Source: Mactra quadrangularis (Eukaryota > Mollusca > Bivalvia > Venerida > Mactridae). Taken from it: a stretch of 64,000 bases of DNA. This document shows positions 11,451 to 23,692 of the stretch, piece by piece. Each line of letters opens with the position of its first letter. Position 1 is the stretch's first letter. Location: contig CM046306.1 of NCBI GenBank assembly GCA_025267735.1, positions 30,769,919-30,833,918 on the forward strand. The letters run 5' to 3'. The notes under the pieces were generated by a model, which worked only from the letters and a program-made list of their open reading frames with translations, had not been told where the DNA came from and did not search any database. The position numbers and the translations under genes are program-made.

Positions 11451-11515
11451 ATAATTCTAGCAATTGGTATTCATGAACTATTACATGTAGCAAAAAGTCT
11501 GAGTCTATAAGTAGA

Positions 11516-12590
11516 GTGTGTCTCCTAACACTCTCTGATCCAGATGTCTTTTATTAGGCCAAGCCTATCTCTTTATTTGGAACATGTCTCCTGACATTCT
11601 CTAATCCTGACGTCTGTTAACAGGCTAAGCCTATCTCTGTAAATGGAGCATTTATCCTGACACAGTGTGGTCTAGATATCATTTATGAGGCTACGCCTTT
11701 CCATTTATATGGAGCATTTCTCCTGACACAGTGTGGTCTAGATATCATTTATGAGGCTACGCCTTTCCCATTATACGGAGCATGTCTCCTGACACAGTGT
11801 GGTCTAGATGCCATTTATAAGACTACGCCTTTCCCTTTAAATGGAGCATTTCTCCTGACACAGTGTGGTCTAGATATCATTTATGAGGCTAGGCCTTTCC
11901 CTTTATATGGAGCATTTATCCTGACACAGTGTGGTCTAGATATCATTTATGAGGCTACGCCTTTCCCATTATTTGGAGCATTTATCCTGACACAGTGTGG
12001 TCTAGATATCATTTATGAGGCTACGCCTTTCCTATTATATGGAGCATGTCTCCTGACACAGTGTGGTCTAGATGCCATTTATAAGACTACGCCTTTCCCT
12101 TTAAATCGAGCATTTCTCCTGACACAGTGTGGTCTAGATATCATTTATGAGGCTACGCCTTTCCCATTATACGGAGCATGTCTCCTGACACAGTGTGGTC
12201 TAGATGCCATTTATAAGACTATGCCTTTCCCTTTAAATAGAGCATTTCTTCTGACACAGTGTGGTCTAGATGCCATTAATAAGACTACGCCTTTCCATTT
12301 TTATGGAGCATTTATCCTGACACAGTGTGGTCTAGATGCCAATTATAAGACTACGCCTTTCCCTTTAAATGGAGCATGTCTCCTGACACAGTGTGGTCTA
12401 GATGCCATTTATAAGACTACGCCTTTCCATTTATATGGAGCATGTCTCCTGACACAGTGTGGTCTAGATGCCATTTATAAGGCTAGGCCTTTCCCTTTAT
12501 ATGGAGCATGTCTCCTAACACAGTCTCATCTTGATGTCTTTTGTAAGGCTAAGCCTAACTCTTTTTTTGGAGCATGTCTTCTGACATAGT
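11516..12590 (+). repeat. 66-bp satellite array, about 16 units
   Basis: 'cctgacacagtgtggtctag' recurs every 66 bp (for example at 11656, 11722, 11788 and 11854). Outer units are more diverged than inner ones. Because 66 is 22 codons, one frame stays open at the right end with the periodic peptide core ACLLTQCGLDAIYK. I take that as a by-product of the unit length, since there is no splice or promoter context. Confidence 0.95.
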
Positions 12591-12654
12591 GAATTGATTG
12601 GTTTATTTCTGATTCTTATTGTGAAGTAAGACCTGGCCTATAGTGTCTATAAAT

Positions 12655-13008
12655 AGTGTATATATTGTTGTATATGTTGAATAGGTTGAATAGGTTGTAT
12701 ATGTCATATATATTGTATATGTTGTAAATATTGTATATGTCATATATATTGTATATGTTGTAAATATTGTATATGTTGTATATATTGTATATGTTGTATG
12801 TATTGTATATGTTGTATATATTGTATATGTTGTATGTATTGTATATGTTGTATATGTTGTATATATTGTATATGTTGTATATATTGTATATGTTGTATGT
12901 ATTGTATATATTGTATATATTGTATATGTTGTATTTGTATATGTGTATACACTGTATATATTCTTTATGTTGCATATATTGTATATATTGTGAATATATT
13001 TACTGTAA
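12655..13008. repeat. TTGTATATR microsatellite/minisatellite (9-bp unit)
   Basis: About 350 bases of alternating 'ttgtatatg' and 'ttgtatata' with variants 'ttgtatgta', 'ttgtaaata' and 'catatatat'. It gives open frames on both strands (YNI repeats on minus, YIL/CCIY on plus) that reflect the 3-codon unit only. Confidence 0.95.
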
Positions 13009-13189
13009 ATAGTGTTTTATTGTATATAGTGAGCCATCCTCTGGCTTGGCATTGTTTTTCAATTTCTATTTTTAGTTTTTATTGTATATTGTCAATCAAC
13101 CACTGGCGTGGTCTAAGGTCCCGTAAGTTCAGGTTTTTTTTGGTGTCATTATTGTCCCTTATGTACATATTGAATTTCTCAGGTTTGTT

Positions 13190-13565
13190 TTTTCACACTT
13201 TGTTCAGCACCTCTTTAAATTAATTTAAAGAATGAGTGTTGATGCAGCAGAGTTCCATTCAATTACTACTCTTTGAGAAAATGCATTCTGCCTCATTTGT
13301 AGTTTAGAGTTGGATCTCTGAAGTCTCTGGTTGTGACCTCTTGTTGGATAATATATGATGAAATCTTGAAGAAGTCCCTTATTTCTAGATTATCTATGCT
13401 GTTGACTCTTTTATTATCTTGTATAAGACTGAATAATTCAGGTCTATATAGTCTTTCCTGGTAAGGAAATTCTTTAATGCTTTTAACTTGTTTGGTAGCC
13501 TGACATTGAAGGTTTTCAATAACTTTTATGTCTTTTTTTGTTGAGAGTGCATCCTCTGAATTTGG
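13190..13565 (-). pseudogene. Decayed non-LTR retrotransposon ORF2, C-terminal end of reverse transcriptase
   Basis: Read on the minus strand, 13440-13530 gives QCQATKQVKSIKEFPYQERL followed by YRPELFSLIQD. This fits the post-catalytic segment of non-LTR (CR1/jockey-like) reverse transcriptases, where 'RRATKLIP..K.LPYEERL..L.L.SL' is typical. After frameshifts, 13225-13300 gives RQNAFSQRVVIEWNSAAS, matching the usual 'R..FFSQRV...WN.LP' tail. Stops and frame changes break it up, so it cannot encode an active enzyme. The catalytic YxDD region is absent. LINE 3' ends are commonly retained because new copies are 5'-truncated, which fits this fragment. Confidence 0.75.
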
Positions 13566-14690
13566 TATTTGGAGAAGTCTCCCTATCCTATCCCATACCT
13601 TCTTTCTTCAGAGAGCATCTCCGGCATATTTGATGTACTCTCGAATAAAAGTTGAAATGAGGGTTGAAGTCAATGGCAAAGTATGCCTCTGCTGATCTCT
13701 TAAATTACCAGGTACCAACATATGAATTGATGCAGATGAGTGTTGGAAATTATCTATCATTTAGGAACCAGACTTAAGTTGTCTGAAGATGTCTTGTGAG
13801 AACTAGTTTTTAATTAACATCATGTTATTATCTTTATGTACAAAAGTTAGCTCACATTGTCATTGAAACTGAAATCTCTATGATCTTGACAAAGTCAGAA
13901 ACTACAAAAATCAATTTATTTAAAGTGGTAAAACTAATATAGCAAAAAATATGTATTTGAGTTTATATGTTAAAATAATCTCATAGGCTTATTCTGCAAG
14001 TACTAAAATAGTTAGTGTTAAAATACTGTTTATTATAGTTTGAACATGGGGCTTCCTCATGTTTAGTAATGGACTGTGGCAAATAGGAATCCTTATTTCA
14101 ATCCACCATTGACGTTAGGTGGCACATGCCTAATTAAGGTAATAATTACAACAGCAATTAAAGTGGTACTATCTATATGTTAAAATGCTGACGATGCAGT
14201 TTGTGAAATTGAAGTATATCTGACCTGCTTTAGTATACTAATGATCAGTAAATGTAAGGATAAAGTTTTTGCATCCTTTCCATTAGTTATACACAATTCT
14301 GTGACAACAGCGCTTTGATCTATAGATGCCACTTATTTTATGACCAGCTTTAAATGGACTGTTGTCTGTAAGTTAGACTCAAATTATGGCTCACTGTTTC
14401 AAGTTTGATCCATGGTTTTATCAGATCATACATTATCTTGCAAATTTGACTAAGTTTCAATTTTTATGCCACATATGGCAAAGTCGTCCGCTGCTCTTTA
14501 GAATGGTTAAGATGGTATCGATTAGAATTAAGTTCAGAAAACCTGGTTTGGTGAACTGGTCATAATATTCTTTATAAATTAAAAAGCAACAAAACATATA
14601 ACATGAAAGTCATTGTTGTAACATTCTATGCTAGTTTATTTGTTCTGTATTTCATTTGACATAACTCCAGGTGAGAAGACTTACTGGCTT
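13566..14690. other. AT-rich stretch, possible remainder of the retroelement
   Basis: No intact gene is visible. A block at 14043-14090 ('catggggcttcctcatgttt', 'ggactgtggcaaat') recurs at 15417-15460 in the same orientation, marking another short dispersed repeat. Confidence 0.4.
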
Positions 14691-14692
14691 TG

Positions 14693-15360
14693 TTAATTAG
14701 TGTTCACTGGTTTGAAACCTGAGTTTGTATGTGGTACTGAATAGTTTATTTCATGACCGCTTGACCCTTCTCTGCTCTGAGTTTGATCATGACTAAGAAT
14801 ACCAAGAATATTTCTTTTTTGAAGAGATTTTTAAGGCTTTGGGTTGTTTTTTTATTTTTCTAGGTATTTTCTTTTCTTTAACATTTTCAACTAAAATTTA
14901 TACAGTTTTAAAACATAATGCATCTGAATAGGTCAGTTTACCTCATTTAATATAAAATAGTGGTTTGTGAGCAAAGGTCTCCAAATCTTCAGATAGCTGT
15001 TTTATATTTTTTGAGAGATGCAAGGTTTTTTTATCACTAACATTGCATTTGTTATTAAAAAAATGCTAGTATAATAATATATGGAATCAAACACCAGTCA
15101 AGGTCAATTTACCTCATTAAATATAAAATAGTGGTTCATGAGCGAAGGTATTTCAGACTCCGAATCTTCAGATAGCTGTTTTATATTTTTTGAGAGGTGC
15201 AAAGTTTTTTTTAAAACTAATTCAGCATTTATCATTTTTTACAACATTTCTGATTCCACTTATTTTTTCATCAGCAGAAAAGAGTCAAGAGATTATGAAA
15301 TCAACTGTTCAGTACTACATACAAACTTGGGTTTCAAACCAGTGAACACTAAAGAACCAA
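14693..15360. mobile_element. ~670-bp foldback element with internal tandem duplication
   Basis: The left arm 'gtgttcactggtttgaaacc' (14701) is the inverse of 'ggtttcaaaccagtgaacac' near 15330-15349. The complementarity extends inward for about 90 bases with mismatches. Between the arms, a ~170-bp block is duplicated in tandem (14930-15062 and 15100-15240), including 'tttacctcat', 'aatcttcagatagctgtttt' and 'atattttttgagag'. There is no transposase frame. Confidence 0.7.
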
Positions 15361-15416
15361 ACCATTAGTTATTTGTACATAGGACATTACTAAAAATAAT
15401 AACATACAGTACATTT

Positions 15417-15460
15417 ACATGGGGTTTCCCCATGTTTAGTAGTGGACTGTGGCAAATCCT
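15417..15460 (+). repeat. Short dispersed repeat, second copy
   Basis: 'catggggtttccccatgttt' and 'agtggactgtggcaaat' match 14046-14088. The first part is itself a small palindrome. Confidence 0.6.
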
Positions 15461-15469
15461 CATCAAAAT

Positions 15470-17200
15470 TTGTCGCAGACGATTACATTCGGTTGTGCGC
15501 GCGCAAATAAAGGGATAATTACCTCTGCCATTAATATAGTCCGCATTATGCATTAACAAGTAGACGATAAGAAGCACGTGTATATCTTATCTGGTTTATG
15601 TAAGGTAAAGGTCCCTTGTAACGCTTCCATGAGTTGTATACAGCCATGTACTCTACCAAAACCCCATGTCTGACAGCGCTATCAGCGCTTTGATTTCAAT
15701 AATTTAATCATGTACTGAGTTATAGAACCTGATCATTAACTTGAGTAATGCTGTATAGTTGATTGGAAAGCCAAACAAAGTTAACCATTTTTCAATAGGT
15801 GATGCAGCATTTTCTTGTAAAAATCTAGCTTGTAATAGATAAGGCTGATTTGACTCACTGTCTATAACTTATAAAAGAAAAAGTTGATATAAATAATTAT
15901 ACGATTTGTCTTAATTTCACTCTTGTCTTAAACTACTGTTAGATTTCAAGTAGCAGTAGATAACTCCATTGTATACATGGTAATTAATTACAGGTTATCT
16001 CCCTTGTATCAAGTATAAAATAATTTTCCATTGATTTTACTCTTAGTAAGAAACTATAGTTTTGTTGTGTCAAAATATTCAAACATTAGTCAGAAATGAA
16101 GTTTAAGTATTACAAGAACTGTAGGAAGTATAATGTTGTCTATAGATGGTTATAATTTATGTTTTATATCATAAGTCTATGATTATATGAATAACAATGC
16201 TAAACTACTGGTTTGAAGAGACAAAATCTTGACATGTTCTTGCCTCTTAGACATTTTCGAACTTTGCATCTCTGTGTATTATTGATAGAGTTTTAAGGTG
16301 ATGTTAAATAATTAGCATTAAGGTTAGATACTTTTTACTCTGACAATAGAATTTCAAAGTTTATATTTAAATTTTTGTGAGTCAGAGCAAACTTTTAAAA
16401 TTATATTTAAATTTTTGTGAGTCAGAATGCATTTTTCAATCTACTGCTTTAATAATAAATTTGGTGATTACTAAGATTGCATTGTGATGGACTACTTCCA
16501 TTGTTCTGTACACCTGGAGATTTCAATTGTTGGTGTCAGGTACACAGATCCTTGGCTCAATGAATTTAACAGTAATTTATATATTATTATATAAATTAGA
16601 GTATCATCGAGCTAATGACCTGCGGCCAGGTACATGCACTGGTATAGGGTGCAAATTATAATATACCTCCCAATTACACCACATTGATTTTGAAAAGTGA
16701 ACAGAATTGACAATGGTATAGAGTTCACAAATTTTTGTTTCATTTTTCAAATTTTTGATGAATTAAATCCTCTCTAATAGTTGAAATAATGATAGAACAA
16801 ATATATGTTGATATAGTACAGACAGACTGATATCTTTTTGTAAAAACATTGGAAAATTAGCCCAAGCAAAGTGTGCCTTCTATGACTAAATCCATGAAAA
16901 TCATGCTTTACTATCAATACAAATCTAGAGAAGTTTAATTTTTTGTCTTTTTCATGACTCAATGTTAATACAAAACAAATTTTTAAGGTATTTGTTGAAG
17001 TCAGAAACTGTAATTTAAGAGGCTTTTGTTACATTTTTGTAGAATTTAATATTTATTAATCAAATTAATTTGAGCTCTTTGCAGTTAAAGTCAATTCCAT
17101 AATCTCAGTTCCAAAATTGTTTCACCTATATTTTCAGTACAAATTAAGTCTGCTGGGTCAATCAGGAAAAGCTGTATATTATGTACAGTATTTTGCATCC
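15470..17200. other. AT-rich stretch without supported genes
   Basis: Only small structure is seen: a 50-bp direct duplication at 16345-16430 built on 'tttatatttaaatttttgtg' plus 'agtcaga', and scattered short open frames with no recognisable protein. Confidence 0.45.
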
Positions 17201-17204
17201 TTTT

Positions 17205-17615
17205 TTGAGTACACACCTGAGTGGTATATGTAGTGTACTAATATTTTATAGTTTTATCTCCGAGTACACACCTGAGTGGTAGTGAAGTGTACTATATATT
17301 TCATAGTGTTAATTTTGAGTACACTGTTATAAGGTATAGTGTACCAAATGTCCATAGTCTTAACTTTAAGTACACTCTTAAGTGGTTATAGTGTACCAAA
17401 TGTTCATAGTCTTATCTTTGAGTACACTCTTAAGTGGTTATAGTGTACCAAATATTCAAGTGGTTATAGTGTACCGAATGTTCATAGTCTTATCTTTGAG
17501 TACACTCTTAAGTGGTTATAGTGTACCAAATATTCAAGTGGTTATAGTGTACCGAATGTTCATAGTCTTATCTTTGAGTACACTCTTAAGTGGTTATAGT
17601 GTACCATTACCAGGT
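17205..17615 (+). repeat. Minisatellite with 78-bp higher-order unit
   Basis: 'gagtacactcttaagtggtt' recurs at 17420, 17498 and 17576, 78 bp apart, after several diverged shorter units from 17205 ('gagtacacacctgagtggta'). Each 78-bp unit contains the sub-repeat 'aagtggttatagtgtacc' twice. The 85-codon open frame here (17382-17639) is the 26-codon unit read through. Confidence 0.9.
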
Positions 17616-17796
17616 CATAGAATTCATAAAAGAAACTAAATTAATGATTGCCGTACTTTCACTTAATGTATATAACAACATAATCACTGTACATAGTCAA
17701 TTTGGTCTTTTTATATTTGAGATTAGTTTACTGAGAAATTCAATACACTTTGTATATGTAACTTGCACTGACAAAGCTTAATACCGATGTTCTAAG

Positions 17797-17985
17797 TCTG
17801 AGTAATCTAGTGAAGGACTCAGTTATCTGAGGGGATAGCTAGATCAGACAGAACAGGATCAACAATCCGAGCAATCTAGTGAAGGACTCAATTTTATGAG
17901 GGGATAGCTAGATCGGACAGAATATGATCCATAATCCGAGTAATCTAGTGAAGGACCCAGTTCATTCTGGGGGGATAGCTAGATC
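17797..17985 (+). repeat. 69-bp tandem repeat, three copies
   Basis: 'taatctagtgaaggactcag' and 'ggggatagctagatcgga' recur three times at about 69-bp spacing (17799, 17868 and 17937). Confidence 0.9.
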
Positions 17986-18060
17986 GGAAAATGACAGCTT
18001 ACAGTTTAAATATGTAGTATTTGAAAATAAAGAAAAACCAAAATGCTGTAACAATACAAG

Positions 18061-18098
<38 letters not shown>
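18061..18098 (+). repeat. 38-bp poly-A tract
   Basis: An uninterrupted run of A. It could be the tail of a retroposed sequence, but no retroelement body is recognised directly upstream. Homopolymers of this length also suffer assembly error. Confidence 0.9.
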
Positions 18099-18099
<1 letters not shown>

Positions 18100-18100
<1 letters not shown>

Positions 18101-19555
18101 ATGAAAAAAGAAAAATGGACCCAAGCAAATATATATGTATATATGAGAAGAAAAAAAGTATGGATCTGTTAAATATGATATAAATGAATAATAAGTAGAT
18201 CAAAAGCAATTATTAAATTGTTATTATAATACATGTAACAACATTGCTAGTCATTGTATTGAGTATAGTTTAGATGTTAGTTACATATACAGTGTACAAA
18301 ATACATTAAATTGAATTCCATTTTTACAATATTTATATATTCTATATTTACTATATAACTTGTATAATAAATTAATGGTTGATTAGTTTCAGTGGTATAA
18401 TTATGTTGTTTTTTACATCTAAGTATGAGTATTGGCATGTCTATTGAAAAGTGACAACTTGTTAGGCTTGAAATTGTTCATGTGTGTCGCTGAATATTGA
18501 GAAAACTTCTCATCTCCTTGTGGTTTGGTTAGTCCATGAAACCTGTAAGGTGTCAGCTGACTTGTAAACTTGTTACAGGGGATTATTTCCTACAGCCAGT
18601 GTATATAGTATCACTGTTAATTAATACACAAAGCTATCCTATTGTGATGTGCTTATATCCAATTTATGTCTAATTTAAATCTCTCGGATCCATGACGAAA
18701 CAGTTACTATGATTTGTACTGTAGATAAAGGTTTGATGTGTATGAGTAACTGTATGGAATTGGTCAGTGACTTGTAAAGATTTTTGTGTGCATAGAAACA
18801 GTATTGTAGTTTTTCTTAACTAAGTATACTTTTATTATTAGATAAACTATTTTGTTGATAATATAGTGGCTTAGTATATATTTTTTTTCACGGAGAAATT
18901 ATTTTGTTATTTTCTCTTCATCCGCAGCAATTATAAAAGAAAGGTCGTCTTGTCTGTCAATTTTATTGTTCTACTTACCTCATATTTTTGTAATTTTATT
19001 GATTTTTGAAAATAACGGACAGAATTGTTGATACCTTCATCAGAAATAATAAACTTTCTAGAGACAAACTAGCTATCATTAGTCTAAATGGTATGAGGAC
19101 AAGAAATTGTCTCTTTTGGGGAAGATTTAGTTCATGTTGATTCCGTTTTAGTCTTATTAACCTATACCAGGCAGTGATCCTGTTTTGAAATCAGAAGAGA
19201 AATAGAATGTGCCCTCTATAGACAAATTTTGTTGTACATGTATAAAATTTTGTAATTGTTTGAATATGTTAAGCTTCTGACAAGTTAAATGTTTGCAATA
19301 TAATATTAAAATATTAGATTACTATATGATTGATTTATAATCAGCATGTCAGCCTTTTCTATTACAAGTTAGAACGAATGCATGAAGATACAGTTCCTGA
19401 ACTGAGCTAAGCTGAGCACTTTAATTCTTTGAATCATGTGTCAGTTTCAATCTGTTTGGCTATCTAATCAATTATATAAATTGAAAACATACTAAAGTCA
19501 GTAAGAACTGACCGCAGTCAGTCTTTCTTTGCTACAAATTGATTAAAACCCAATC
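18100..19555. other. AT-rich stretch without supported genes
   Basis: No feature could be supported on either strand. Confidence 0.4.
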
Positions 19556-19559
19556 TAAA

Positions 19560-19973
19560 ATTTTCAGCTCTCCTACTCGCTTATTTGGATCTGGCCTTTT
19601 TCAAACGAGAGTCACGTTTAGGTGACCTTTTCTCATGATAATATCAATGATGAAATTGTTATGATACATAACTTGTTTGCATCGCCTATGTCACACAATT
19701 TGGAATGAGCTGTCCAATCGCAGACGGTGAATAATACTGCTATTATATTAGCTAGCAAACCTTGGTCTAAAAATAAAAATTACGAAATCGAAATGTTATC
19801 AATTTTGTTTCGTCTAGATGAAAGCTATGCATCGATTGGTCAACACTAAGTTCATCTCGACGTGACCTTCCACGGAGACAGTACAGATCCTGAACGACAG
19901 TGGTCTACAGGATATCTGTTCACGGAGATTGTCTTAGCTACACATTTTTGTTTAGGTTTGAGAACAGTCCCAG
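19560..19973 (+). promoter_or_regulatory. Possible promoter region and untranslated first exon
   Basis: CpG and GC content rise here relative to the AT-rich flanks. A transcribed-looking segment ends at a good donor, CCCAG followed by GTATAAG, at 19973/19974. No long frame is present, so if this is an exon it is probably 5' UTR of a plus-strand gene. Link to exons at 21527, 23693 and 24744 is inference. Confidence 0.25.
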
Positions 19974-20859
19974 GTATAAGTTAATAAAATATAATTAGAA
20001 CAGTTATAGAATTATAGACCTAGGTTGTAACACACTGAACTTTTACAATTTATTTACAGCCAAGTATTCTAGCATAGTTTTAAATCTTGTGGAATTTTCA
20101 CTTCAAAGGTCAGAAAAATGTTGATTTTGTATATAACATTGAAAAGTATCAGTCTTGAAAAGTGAGCTTTAATAATTAAGCCAATATAATTGAGTCTAAA
20201 TGAGAGTCATAAAAATAAGTGAGCATCAATAAGAGAACTAAAAAGTGAGTCAGTCTCAATAAAAAACCATAAATAAGTGAGCCTTAAAGATTTAAAATAA
20301 ATTGATTTTTGTTAGTTTTTGAATTTGTCAAGATCATAAATTGAGCTGTACCTGCTTAGTGATTTTAATGACATATATGAGCTATGTCCATGGTATTAGA
20401 CAGATGCTGTTTAGTTTGCTGTAGTCATAGAAAAGACTTTCAGTGTGGAGCAGTAATTCAGAGAATTACTTGTTAGATTATTCATATGGCTTGGACATCT
20501 TTGTATCTAAAGGGAAATAAAGTCATTAAGTTATAATATAAAATGGGGCAGTAGTCCTTTAGGTAATATTGCTTTATACAATCGGGTTACCGAATTGGTT
20601 AGCTAACCCAATCTAGTTAAAGAAATCCAGGGTTATTTTAACCAAGGTTTATACAATCCTAGTTAAAGATAACCCAGGGTTGATTTATCTATGTTAGGGA
20701 TAATCAACTTTACAAATATTCAAACTGGTGGATATTATTATCTCATAAAATAAATACAGAATCAAATAAGATAATGTTTAGTAATCTGATAGAATTTGAT
20801 GATGTCATTATAGATTGTCTAGGCTAACAATATTGACTTATCAAACATTTTGATGTTTT

Positions 20860-21310
20860 ATAACTCGTTCAGTTGCAGTTACTCTCGGGTTTTCTCAAAC
20901 TGTTCAATCTACATTTCACATCAATATACATTCTTGTATTTCTTACATCCAGTGGGTGGGTCTCTATGAAGCAACACTGTACAACATTGCTAATTTCTTT
21001 TAGTATAATATCATGGAAACACTACCAACTTATCTCAGAAGATTTCGAAAAACCTTATTTCAGCTCCTCCTTCTCTATAAACACCCTCTTCTTGCACAGG
21101 CAATCTTTCCTCCCGAAGATAATCCCCTCCTCCCTTCTGGGAATCAAATTTCACTGGCGCTGTTTGGGTCTAATTATCTGGTCAGTATGCAAGGTACATG
21201 AGGATTGCATATGGTAAAACCCTTGTGGATTTTTCCGGTCAGGCATTGGCACGTTCTCAGCTCGTGTGATATCAGCACCACTGGAAGGGCCTAGCACGGG
21301 TTCATATAGC
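20860..21310 (+). repeat. Interspersed repeat, plus-strand copy (partner at 4150-4680)
   Basis: It aligns with the reverse complement of 4150-4680 over several hundred bases ('cactgtacaacatt', 'atatcatggaaacac', 'atttcgaaaaacctta'). The open frame beginning at 20873 shares only the HCTTL-like segment with its partner and is otherwise shifted by indels, so neither copy is a convincing gene. Confidence 0.6.
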
Positions 21311-21526
21311 TTAATGAAAGGTATTGAAAGGGAAAGCTAGTCTTGTTGATCTCATGACTATCTCACGATCTTAGGCTGGGAATGAAGAGCTTGCTCATTA
21401 TTAGGTCTTATCAATTTTGACAGATTTCTTAAAAATATATACGGGAAATAATTTTTGCTTTATTTGTATGCTCTATGATATAATATGTATTGATCTTTAT
21501 TAAATCACTGCTTTTTTACATTTCAG

Positions 21527-21570
21527 TGTATCAGACTAGGTGATGGTATGGACAGAGAAAAGCAAGGATG
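21527..21570 (+). other. Possible 44-bp internal exon
   Basis: A pyrimidine-rich acceptor 'cttttttacatttcag' ends at 21526, and a strong donor GTAAGC follows at 21571. The 44 bases between read CIRLGDGMDREKQG in one frame. No protein family is recognised. Splice signals alone give weak support. Confidence 0.25.
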
Positions 21571-22273
21571 GTAAGCATGATTTATTATTCTAAAGTTTGC
21601 TTTAAAGATGAACAATTTTATCAGTAAAATTGAGTAAGGCCGAGTACTTCCAGGATTTTTAACCACAGTATACCATGTTTTTTTACTAAATACCACAGTA
21701 TACAACAATATAATTAAAATATACTTTTCAGAAGACCATTAATTAACTTTTAAAAACACAAAACCCTAATATAAGGGTAATAACTATAACAACTTAATCA
21801 CCATTAATTTTGTTTATGTTTTTTTTGCTCAAATTCATTGAAAATTTGATGTTTTGTAGTCCAAGTTCAAAATAACTAACCTATTGGTTAAAACCAATTA
21901 GTCTGTCTATTAATTGTGTCATGACATCATACGTGTTGATAATACCAGGCATTCAAATTGGGTTAATGCTAAAACTTACTAAGATTAATCGGGGAATAAA
22001 TACGGCATATTTTTGTGGAAAAAAAATGAAAATGAATAAAACAATAGTTGAAGGAGACCCATGCATACAAAAATTGCAATCCTCTGCCTTTATAACCAAT
22101 CCTGAAATCAAGAAATTAAATCGAAATATTTTATTAATATAAACTAACTAAAATTCACAATCAACTTACAACAGAAAATGACTCCTGTTGTAAATAAGTC
22201 AACTTTTCTTTCTCGCAGAATACAAGACAACTCTGCAAGGCAATTGCTACTATACATGGGATTGCATGTCTAA

Positions 22274-22713
22274 TAGGGGTGTAACGGTTACCCGATGTAC
22301 CGATTAATTTTGCAATACGACGTCAGAGGGTTTTTAACCGGTTCTTTTTTTCTCTGAACCCGTTTTTCTAGTTGTGTTCCATACTGATTGTTTTTATAAG
22401 AGTCTGAAATTTAAGTGTTTGAATAAATGTTTAAATGTGTTTGGAAACTTGAAATATGTTTTGTAAAATTAGAGAATAATAATCTTTTTTCTAACTAATA
22501 CAAACATTTGCGTAATTACGTGTATATCATTTAAAAAATACAAATATCTATGTACAATGTTGATCAAATTAAGACGATGCACGTGCATTAATTCATGCTA
22601 TGCATGTATGCACAAAGAACAATGTATCTCAATATATTGCAATATATTGCAATATGGGTTCCTTGTATTGCAATATATTGCAATACAGTTTTTACCATAT
22701 TGTTACACCCCTA
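22274..22713. mobile_element. 440-bp hAT-type MITE with perfect 8-bp target duplication
   Basis: TAGGGGTGTAAC at 22274 is mirrored by GTTACACCCCTA ending at 22713. The octamer ATGTCTAA lies directly outside both ends (22266-22273 and 22714-22721). An 8-bp duplication with a GGGGTGTAAC-type terminus is characteristic of hAT elements. The interior has no transposase frame; near the right end it holds several 'caatatattg' repeats. The perfect duplication argues for a fairly recent insertion. Confidence 0.92.
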
Positions 22714-22799
22714 ATGTCTAACTTCCACAGCGTTATGCAGTGATGAAACTATTTTTAACTAGCTAAAGCAGATCTTTTTCACTTGTACAATGACAAGCT

Positions 22800-23250
22800 A
22801 GTCTAAATTAAAAAATAACTTAATGTACGACACTGACAACCGTTGATTTTGCCAACACTGACATATATAACATGTAAAACCTTAATCACGGGTACTACTC
22901 GTTCATGGGTACTGTAATACCAGTATTTCCGAAAGTACCGTGGTACCATACCGCGAGATAAAAAACCACGGTTACCGGTAATACTGTGCACCTCTAAAAT
23001 TGAGCACAACTTATGTTTTAACTACATGGGTGGATCCAAGGGGGGGGGGGGTCAGGGAGTCCAGAACCCCCCAGAATTTGTACTTACTCTTAAAAAAATG
23101 AATTGTTTATTCTGTACTTTATTGAGTGCTACAAGGATGGATCTTATACAGAGATACATGTTAAGGCCTCCCTCTGCTTTTTCATAACTACTAAAGTATT
23201 GCAATTACCTGCCCTTGACTTTATTCGCTTGATATATACCTGAAAGGATA
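22800..23250. other. Unannotated stretch with a 10-bp poly-G run
   Basis: The run of ten G at 23041-23050 and a CG-rich piece at 22905-22995 stand out, but no gene or complete element could be defined. Confidence 0.4.
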
Positions 23251-23289
23251 TCATAATAATGACAAAAAAATACTTAAGACTATAGCTTG

Positions 23290-23400
23290 AGAACAGGATA
23301 GCTTGAGAATCTGGGTCGATAGCGGGCCGGAATTTGGAATTTCATGTCCTGAAGGGGTTAGGGGTTCAAATCCCACCCGGGAGGTTATTATACCCTTCCA
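23290..23400 (+). repeat. tRNA-derived fragment (SINE-like)
   Basis: 'ggggttcaaatcccacccgg' carries a good B box (GGTTCAAATCC) with a paired T-arm. An upstream segment 'cgatagcgggccgg' is only a poor A box, and no cloverleaf forms. It is therefore probably a SINE head or tRNA relic. Confidence 0.45.
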
Positions 23401-23692
23401 TAAAAACTTGACAATTATGTTAATTTTTCCAGCCTTATGGAAAGGTTGGTGAATACTGGTTATAGACAATGGTCCAGGAAAGCTAGGTTAGGTGCGCTGG
23501 ACTGCGTAAAATGATTCAACGTTCAACATTTATTTGTGACATGTATACATCATCTGTGTAAGATAATTTGACAAAAGAAATGTTTAAATATCTAAAATTG
23601 TAGTAATATTTCACTCTTTAAAATGGGCTTTAAAGGAGCAGGCCATAAATATATTATGAGTAAATTATTGGATTTTTTTTTCTTTATAACAG

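Noticed and set aside
12221..12589. 122-codon frame of 22-residue repeats (ACLLTQCGLDAIYK)
   Set aside because: It is the 66-bp satellite read in frame. Neighbouring units contain stops in the same frame, and no signal or exon boundary is seen.
12616..13223. YNI-repeat and CCIY-repeat open frames on both strands
   Set aside because: Produced by the 9-bp microsatellite.
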